11,263 nucleotides of DNA from JACDET01 sp038253825 (GTDB lineage Bacteria; Patescibacteriota; Microgenomatia; Levybacterales; UBA12049), in the NCBI GenBank assembly GCA_038253825.1, contig JBBSGT010000039.1, positions 1-11,263 of the forward strand, written 5' to 3'. The number at the start of each line of letters is the position of its first letter. Within the stretch, counting starts at the first letter, position 1. Below, piece by piece: positions 6,992 to 11,263 of the stretch. Position numbers and translations under genes: made by a program. The notes beneath the pieces are model-generated. The model did no database searches. It worked only from the letters and a program-made list of their open reading frames with translations, and was not told the origin of the DNA.

Positions 6992-8353
6992 ATGGACGAA
7001 AAGTTTGAAGAAATTGTCTCGGCGCCCTCAATCGCTCTGGAAAAGAGTATCGATATTACCAAAAAACTTCGCAAAGAAGCCGAAGGATTGCAACCTTTTA
7101 AAAAAGCACGTGGCTATTGGGCTAATCTGGGGCCAGGTTTGGTCACTGGTGCTGCTGATGATGATCCTTCAGGTATTGCGACCTATTCACAAACAGGAGC
7201 GCAATATGGTTACCAACTATTGTGGCTAGCATGGTTTACCCTTCCGTTGATGTCAGTTGTTCAAGAAATGTGCGCCCGTATCGGATTAACGACGGGGAGA
7301 GGGTTGGCGGGTAACATTCGTATTAACTATCCGAGATGGGTACTCTACCTTTGTGCCATTCTGTTATTTGTCGCAAATACCTTAAATATAGGAGCGGATA
7401 TCGGGGCGATGGCTGATGCCTCTCGGCTTCTGATCCCTCAATTTAGTTTTGGTTTTTTGGCATTTGCTTTTATGGCATTCATGCTTTTAATTCAAATATT
7501 TACTCCATACGAGCGTTACGCGCGTTATCTTAAATATCTTGTCCTTGTTTTGCTTTCTTATGTGGCAACTGCTTTTGCCGTCCATATTGATCCGGTTGCC
7601 TTATTTAAGAGTGTCGTCACACCGACGATCAGTTTTTCCAAAGATCAGCTCTTTATCATTACAGCAATCCTTGGAACGACAATTTCTCCTTATCTTTTCT
7701 TTTGGCAGACATCTCATGAAGTCGAAGAAGAAATTTTACATGGGAAGACCTCAATTAGACTAAGAGAAGGAACGAATGAAAAGGAAATTAAGAAAATGAG
7801 AATTGATGTTTGGACGGGAATGACTGTTTCTAATTTGGTTATGTTTTTTATCATCGCAACCTGTGCAGCCGTTCTATTCTCAAAAGGAATTACAAATATT
7901 AACACGGCTGCCGATGCTGCCCAAGCTCTCAGACCGTTGGCAGGAGATAAAGCATTTTTACTTTTTGCGATAGGAATAATTGGGACAGGGTTTTTAGCAA
8001 TTCCAGTCCTTGCGGGTTCAGCTGCATATACCTTGGCTGAGAGCTTTAAATGGCCTTCAGGTCTGTATCGGAAGCTAAAGCACGCACGTGCCTTTTATGG
8101 AGTTATTATTCTCTCCATGGTAATTGGTTATATCATAAATTTTATCGGCATCAGTTCCATCAAAATGCTTATCTATTCAGCTATTGTCAATGGTTTGGTT
8201 GCGCCAGTAATTCTTTTTCTTATCGTACAAATGACAAGTAACAAAAAAGTAGTGAAAGAGCATACTAGTCATCCTTTTGTAGCAGGACTCGGTTGGCTTA
8301 TTACTGTGATTATGACGATATCAGGAGTGGTAACTATCGTTTCTTTCTTCTAA
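6992..8353 (+). CDS. NRAMP/SLC11-family divalent metal transporter, non-canonical metal site
   Basis: The 453-residue, roughly 11-helix inner-membrane protein carries clear SLC11 signatures: 'GPGLVTGAADDDPSG' in helix 1, a 'GAQYGYQLLW' after it, and an 'ILGTTISPYLFFWQTS' segment at 226-241 for helix 6, followed by a long charged loop (243-272). The hydrophilic N terminus is about 45 residues. Family members move Mn2+, Fe2+ or, in the related NRMT branch, Mg2+, with proton coupling in classical members. The metal-binding sequence of classical NRAMPs is DPGN in helix 1 and A-x-x-M in helix 6. Here helix 1 reads D58-P-S-G61, so the Asn is replaced, and helix 6 reads T229-T-I-S232, lacking the Met. 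A broader or different substrate such as Mg2+ is possible. It follows the phosphoribosyltransferase gene and has no clear ribosome site. Confidence 0.9.
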   Translation: MDEKFEEIVSAPSIALEKSIDITKKLRKEAEGLQPFKKARGYWANLGPGLVTGAADDDPSGIATYSQTGAQYGYQLLWLAWFTLPLMSVVQEMCARIGLTTGRGLAGNIRINYPRWVLYLCAILLFVANTLNIGADIGAMADASRLLIPQFSFGFLAFAFMAFMLLIQIFTPYERYARYLKYLVLVLLSYVATAFAVHIDPVALFKSVVTPTISFSKDQLFIITAILGTTISPYLFFWQTSHEVEEEILHGKTSIRLREGTNEKEIKKMRIDVWTGMTVSNLVMFFIIATCAAVLFSKGITNINTAADAAQALRPLAGDKAFLLFAIGIIGTGFLAIPVLAGSAAYTLAESFKWPSGLYRKLKHARAFYGVIILSMVIGYIINFIGISSIKMLIYSAIVNGLVAPVILFLIVQMTSNKKVVKEHTSHPFVAGLGWLITVIMTISGVVTIVSFF

Positions 8354-8389
8354 TCCTCGCCTAAGCTTAAGAGAAATGAGCAGGAACAA

Positions 8390-8788
8390 TTATGAAGTTG
8401 GTTGTTTGGTAGATTCCTTATTCGTAAAGAAGTTATTAATTTCGTCGACAATTTGTTGCGGTGAAACTTGGGATTTTAAGATATAACCATCCATACCAAG
8501 CTTAAACGCTTCTTCGATGACGTTTTGTTGTCCAAGATTGGTAATAACAAAAATAGGTACATCTTTGGCAGGTGGCGGGAGTGACCTCACGTTTCTCAAC
8601 ACATCAATTCCAGTCATTTTAGGCATCATAATATCCAGAAGAATCATCTCATATGGCTGTGCTTTTATCTTTTCAAGCGCATCCATACCGTCTACTGCAA
8701 CCTGCACATCATAACCAGACAAAGAAAAGACTTTGCTGTAAATATCTCGAATAAAAAAATCATCCTCTGCAATTAATATTTTTCTCAT
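8390..8788 (-). CDS. Single-domain response regulator (CheY-like receiver)
   Basis: The 132-residue product is a receiver domain alone. The acidic pair D9-D10, the phosphoacceptor D52 in 'LLDIMMP', T83 in 'VITNLG' and K105 in 'ILKSQ' are all in place, so it should be able to accept phosphate. There is no DNA-binding or enzymatic output domain; residues 122-132 are a short polar tail. It probably works by protein-protein contact or as a phosphate sink. Its ATG overlaps the kinase TGA by four bases (ATGA, 8785-8788), which argues for translational coupling and for the kinase being its partner. It converges on the transporter gene with 36 bases between stops and no strong hairpin there. Confidence 0.92.
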   Translation of the reverse strand: MRKILIAEDDFFIRDIYSKVFSLSGYDVQVAVDGMDALEKIKAQPYEMILLDIMMPKMTGIDVLRNVRSLPPPAKDVPIFVITNLGQQNVIEEAFKLGMDGYILKSQVSPQQIVDEINNFFTNKESTKQPTS

Positions 8789-9999
8789 CTCGGTTTCTTA
8801 ACAATGATACCTTGTCCATTTTTAACTGTCAAGAATGCATGATCATTGCGATGTGGATCCTGTGTTAATTGATCTTGTGTTGCTGTAGGGATTGTAAAGG
8901 TAAACGTTGAACCTTTTCCCAATTTGCTGTCCGCTCGTATTTTGCCATTATGCAACTGCACAATGGATTTTGTTATATAAAGTCCTAAACCTGTCCCTTT
9001 TGAACCTTGTTCAAGTGAGCCTGAAACTCTGAAAAACTTTGTAAAAAGACGAGGAAGTGCTTCTTCCGGGATACCTTCACCAGTGTCTTGCACGGAAATT
9101 TCCAGATAGCTCTTTTTATCAAAAATTGAAACAATGATAGCTCCACCTTCAGGAGTGTAATTGAGTGCGTTACTAATTAAATTTATAAAAACCTGTCCAA
9201 TTCTAAATGGATCGGCCATGACCAGTGGTAGTTTGTTGGGAAGATTTAGAGTAAAGTGCTGCTTTTTTGTTTGGGCTTGTTGTTGGAAACTGGAAAAAAT
9301 ATCTTTTGCGATAATGCTCAAATCAAAAGGTTTTGTCTCGACGGTAAGATTGTTTCGTTCAATACGAGAAACACTTAACAAATTGTCAATGAGGTTGGTG
9401 AGATTGGTCGTACTAACCAAGAGTCTTGTTAACAGTTCTTTCGCTTCGGCATCTAGTTGCGTGGCGTAATGCATTTGGAGGAGTGAGGTATACCCCCTTA
9501 TTGCTGTTAAAGGAGTTCTCAGTTCGTGCGCCGCCATTGAAACAAAATCTACTTTCATCTCTTCGAGTTGACGTTCCTTTGAGGCATCTTGCAAAGAAAT
9601 GAGGGTACACTTAGAATCATTACCATAGATATGCTTTCTTGTTGCAATCGAAATTTGCGTTTTTTCACTTCCTTCCTGTTGCAGAAAAAATTTCTCATCA
9701 CTTGTATTACTTGACTGACAATATATATCAAAAGGGACAGGAGCTGTATCTTTTGTTACTTTTAAAACAGTATCGACGAGTTGTCCTCTAGCTGTTTGTG
9801 TCTGGGTGCCAATAAACTTTTCAGCGGTTTGATTATAAAAGACAACCTTTTTATGTTCGTCTACAATAATTATTGCTTCGTGGAGGGAATCAATGATATT
9901 TTTTTGTGCATTTTTGAGAGCTTGCAGATAACTATTGTTAATAATAACAATAATAAGAACAACCAGGATAATTGAAACGAGAACTGTCAGAAATAACAT
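8785..9999 (-). CDS. Membrane-anchored PAS-domain sensor histidine kinase
   Basis: The 404-residue kinase has one N-terminal hydrophobic helix (about 2-21), so it is tethered to the membrane with essentially no external domain. A PAS domain spans about 30-140 ('DSLHEAIIIVDEHKKVVFYN' start). The HisKA dimerisation domain contains phospho-acceptor H158 in 'AAHELRTPL'. The ATPase domain has the N box with N277, the G1 box 'DTGEGIP' (305-311), a Phe-rich F box (319-323) and G2 'GTGLGL' (335-340). All catalytic residues are present. Sensing is therefore likely intracellular or within the membrane, through the PAS domain or a membrane partner. It follows the 51-codon membrane protein by 30 bases and overlaps the receiver gene downstream. 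A polar tail (about 373-404) follows the catalytic core. Confidence 0.95.
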   Translation of the reverse strand: MLFLTVLVSIILVVLIIVIINNSYLQALKNAQKNIIDSLHEAIIIVDEHKKVVFYNQTAEKFIGTQTQTARGQLVDTVLKVTKDTAPVPFDIYCQSSNTSDEKFFLQQEGSEKTQISIATRKHIYGNDSKCTLISLQDASKERQLEEMKVDFVSMAAHELRTPLTAIRGYTSLLQMHYATQLDAEAKELLTRLLVSTTNLTNLIDNLLSVSRIERNNLTVETKPFDLSIIAKDIFSSFQQQAQTKKQHFTLNLPNKLPLVMADPFRIGQVFINLISNALNYTPEGGAIIVSIFDKKSYLEISVQDTGEGIPEEALPRLFTKFFRVSGSLEQGSKGTGLGLYITKSIVQLHNGKIRADSKLGKGSTFTFTIPTATQDQLTQDPHRNDHAFLTVKNGQGIIVKKPR

Positions 10000-10011
10000 G
10001 CCATATTAATA

Positions 10012-10040
10012 ATCTTAGAAAATTACGAGTTATTTGTAAA
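10012..10040 (-). promoter_or_regulatory. Candidate internal promoter of the histidine kinase gene
   Basis: On the minus strand TTTACA (10035-10040, five of six), a 17-base spacer and TAAGAT (10012-10017, four of six) precede ATG 9999 by 12 bases, leaving a leader of about 6 bases. It overlaps the stop of the upstream small gene, so it could supplement read-through from that gene's promoter. Confidence 0.45.
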
Positions 10041-10185
10041 GAGAAAGAATTGCGATAGGCGAATGGACGCCTAGATGTTGAAGACCAACCATGAGAAAAA
10101 CTGCAATGAATGTAAGAATAAAGATTTTAATTTGGTTTGTAGAGATTTCGAAAGAATCTAATTGATTGAATAAGTTTTCTAACAT
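10030..10185 (-). CDS. Small membrane protein of unknown function (51 codons) ahead of the kinase
   Basis: This short gene runs from ATG 10185 to TAA 10030-10032 and encodes 51 residues. The N-terminal 18 residues are polar and acidic; residues 19-36 form one hydrophobic helix (from IKIFILTFIAV to MVGL), and the rest is a short tail with His37 and His41. I recognise no family. Support for it being real is the near-consensus promoter TTGACA-18-TATAGT whose start falls about 6 bases before the ATG, and its place 30 bases ahead of the kinase on the same strand. The kinase has almost no external sensing part, so a membrane partner is an attractive role, but this is only inference. It may instead be an unrelated small membrane peptide. 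Confidence 0.65.
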   Translation of the reverse strand: MLENLFNQLDSFEISTNQIKIFILTFIAVFLMVGLQHLGVHSPIAILSLYK

Positions 10186-10197
10186 GACAGGATACTA

Positions 10198-10227
10198 ACT
10201 ATACCCTAAAGTTTTTTCACCTGTCAA
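10198..10227 (-). promoter_or_regulatory. Near-consensus promoter of the small-protein/kinase/receiver operon
   Basis: On the minus strand TTGACA (10222-10227, perfect), an 18-base spacer and TATAGT (10198-10203, five of six) are followed after 12 bases by ATG 10185. It is the best promoter in the window and supports the short gene downstream. Confidence 0.65.
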
Positions 10228-10275
10228 GACCTATATAAAATCTGTGTTATAAATTGGTAAGAAATAGGTAAATGA

Positions 10276-10317
10276 TAAGAACTAAGTTAGTCTCATTTTG
10301 TGAGTTGTGAGTTCTTA
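10276..10317 (+). promoter_or_regulatory. Putative operator with nested repeats at the response-regulator promoter
   Basis: TAAGAACT (10276-10283) and AGTTCTTA (10310-10317) form an 8-bp inverted repeat around CTCATTTTGTGAG (10292-10304), itself an inverted repeat. Two tandem TGTGAGT copies (10299-10312) overlap the -35. Such direct repeats at a -35 are often regulator sites, perhaps of the response regulator itself; no binding partner is proven. Confidence 0.4.
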
Positions 10318-10333
10318 CATAACTTGCTATAAT
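10305..10333 (+). promoter_or_regulatory. Extended -10 promoter of the OmpR-type regulator, leaderless spacing
   Basis: TTGTGA (10305-10310), a 17-base spacer and a perfect TATAAT (10328-10333) preceded by TG one base upstream (extended -10) lie 10 bases before ATG 10344. The transcript would have only about four leader bases and no ribosome site. Confidence 0.65.
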
Positions 10334-10343
10334 TATACAAGTT

Positions 10344-11015
10344 ATGGCACAAACAATTCTAGTAGTCGAAGACGACAGCGGTTTGCAAAAATATCTCAAA
10401 GAACTTTTACTAGATAATGGTTATGCTGTCCATACTGCTTCAGACGGCATCGCAGCACTTGATTATTTTAAGAAATCCGAACCTGATCTCATGGTACTCG
10501 ACCTTGGATTACCGGTTATGACAGGGGAAGCAGTTTGTCGCGAAATCCGCAAGAAATATAAAGAACTTCCGATAATTATCTTGACGGCAAAAGATTCTAT
10601 CAATGATATTGTCGAGGGATTAAACTTGGGTGCTGATGATTATATGACCAAACCCTTCGTTGCTGATGAGTTCTTAGCACGAATCAAAGCTCGTTTGCGC
10701 AAACAGGCAAACAGTGATACTTTATTAAAAGTTGCTGATCTCGAACTTGATAGCAAAACAATGGAAGTGAAAAGAAAAGGGAAAGATATTCAGTTAACGC
10801 CACAGGAGTTCAAACTGTTGCAATATCTTATGAGTAACCGTGGCCGTATCTTGACTCGTGAGATGATCCTTTCCAGAATTTGGCTCTACTCAAGTGATGT
10901 TGAGACTCGCGTGGTCGATGTCTATATGGGCTATTTGCGTAAAAAAGTAGATGCGGGTACTGATAAAAAATTACTCCATTCAGTTCGTGGTTTTGGCTAC
11001 GTAATAAAAGAATAA
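10344..11015 (+). CDS. OmpR/PhoB-family response regulator
   Basis: The 223-residue protein pairs a receiver domain (1-120) with a winged-helix DNA-binding domain (about 127-223). Acidic D10-D11, phosphoacceptor D53 in 'VLDLGLP', T81 in 'ILTAKD' and K103 in 'MTKPF' are all intact. The C-terminal half shows the family order: 'LTPQEFKLLQYL' (151-162), 'GRILTREMILSRIW' (167-180), the recognition-helix region 'ETRVVDVYMGYLRKK' (187-201) and the wing 'SVRGFGYVI'. On phosphorylation it should dimerise and bind direct repeats at promoters. It is divergent from the kinase operon, with 158 bases between the two start codons, so it could control both directions. The kinase partner is not certain, but it is the nearest one. 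Confidence 0.95.
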   Translation: MAQTILVVEDDSGLQKYLKELLLDNGYAVHTASDGIAALDYFKKSEPDLMVLDLGLPVMTGEAVCREIRKKYKELPIIILTAKDSINDIVEGLNLGADDYMTKPFVADEFLARIKARLRKQANSDTLLKVADLELDSKTMEVKRKGKDIQLTPQEFKLLQYLMSNRGRILTREMILSRIWLYSSDVETRVVDVYMGYLRKKVDAGTDKKLLHSVRGFGYVIKE

Positions 11016-11156
11016 CATTTTACTTGAGGTGCGGTATTCGTTGATTTAGGGTGAGATATTGTTACCTCTAATAAAGAGATTTTAAAGAAGGGTAAAAGTA
11101 GAAATAAAAATGTTACACTGATAGTATACCTCTCGTAAAATAGATATCGGTAAAAT
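11016..11156. other. Intergenic stretch with nothing identified
   Basis: The AT-rich stretch after the regulator gene shows only weak hairpins (for example CTCT-AATAA-AGAG near 11073-11085). I see no convincing terminator, RNA gene or conserved reading frame. Confidence 0.4.
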
Positions 11157-11185
11157 TTGACAATTTCACAAAAAAGCCTCAAAAT
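11157..11185 (+). promoter_or_regulatory. Candidate promoter of the right-edge gene
   Basis: A perfect TTGACA -35 (11157-11162), a 17-base spacer and CAAAAT (11180-11185, four of six) place transcription near 11192, about five bases before ATG 11197. AATAAT at 11183-11188 is an alternative -10. Confidence 0.45.
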
Positions 11186-11196
11186 AATTCTCCACT

Positions 11197-11263
11197 ATGA
11201 AAACATTCTCTTTATTGCCCGAAGAGCGAAAAGATCTCATTGGACTGGGGAAACAGATAAAAG
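11197..11263 (+). CDS. 3'-truncated gene start at the right edge
   Basis: An ATG at 11197 opens a frame that runs off the window after 22 codons (MKTFSLLPEERKDLIGLGKQ then IK). No ribosome site is seen; a promoter with a perfect -35 lies just upstream. The final 'LGKQIK' resembles the first helix of Cro/XRE helix-turn-helix domains, which often begin in this way, but 22 residues are too few to assign a function. Confidence 0.5.
   Translation, partial: MKTFSLLPEERKDLIGLGKQIK

Noticed and set aside
10997..11182. 61-residue hydrophobic frame on the minus strand overlapping the regulator's end
   Set aside because: It overlaps the regulator's C-terminal codons and the AT-rich gap, where hydrophobic frames arise by chance; no clear ribosome site or context. 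Unlike the 51-codon gene at 10030-10185 it has no good promoter.

Overview
The window looks like a piece of a Patescibacteria (Candidate Phyla Radiation) genome, most likely from the Microgenomates side. This is inferred from style and not from a marker gene. The DNA is AT-rich and uses the ordinary genetic code. Two surface proteins carry the N-terminal anchor style common in that group: a few basic residues, one hydrophobic helix ending in a 'P-L-T' motif, a Gln-rich stretch, then an Ala/Ser segment and Pro-Thr-rich linkers. There are no rRNA or tRNA genes, CRISPR arrays, transposases or phage genes that I can see.

Layout from left to right: (1) a large unrecognised protein on + (to 1822), possibly cut by the left edge; (2) a convergent - strand seven-helix membrane protein with an internal SWEET/PQ-loop-like duplication (1874-2608); (3) a general-stress-protein-like + gene with a glycine-rich core and a His-rich tail (2801-3553), the only gene here with a textbook Shine-Dalgarno; (4) a likely bidirectional terminator; (5) a - strand pair of related cell-surface proteins (3701-5056 and 5063 to about 5719); (6) divergently, a nicotinate phosphoribosyltransferase (5853-6929) followed by an NRAMP/SLC11-family metal transporter (6992-8353); (7) on -, a small membrane protein of 51 codons (10030-10185), a membrane PAS-histidine kinase (8785-9999) and a single-domain response regulator (8390-8788) that overlaps the kinase by 4 bp; (8) divergently, an OmpR/PhoB-type response regulator (10344-11015); (9) the first 22 codons of another gene at the right edge.

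How the parts fit together: the right half is a compact signalling locus with one sensor kinase and two receivers. One receiver has no output domain and the other binds DNA. The small membrane protein is encoded just ahead of the kinase behind a near-consensus promoter. The left and middle parts are envelope and household functions: surface adhesin-like proteins, NAD salvage and metal uptake. The most general signal is that several genes have a -10 box ending only about 6-12 bases before the start codon and no Shine-Dalgarno, as expected for leaderless mRNAs. The stress-protein gene is the exception.
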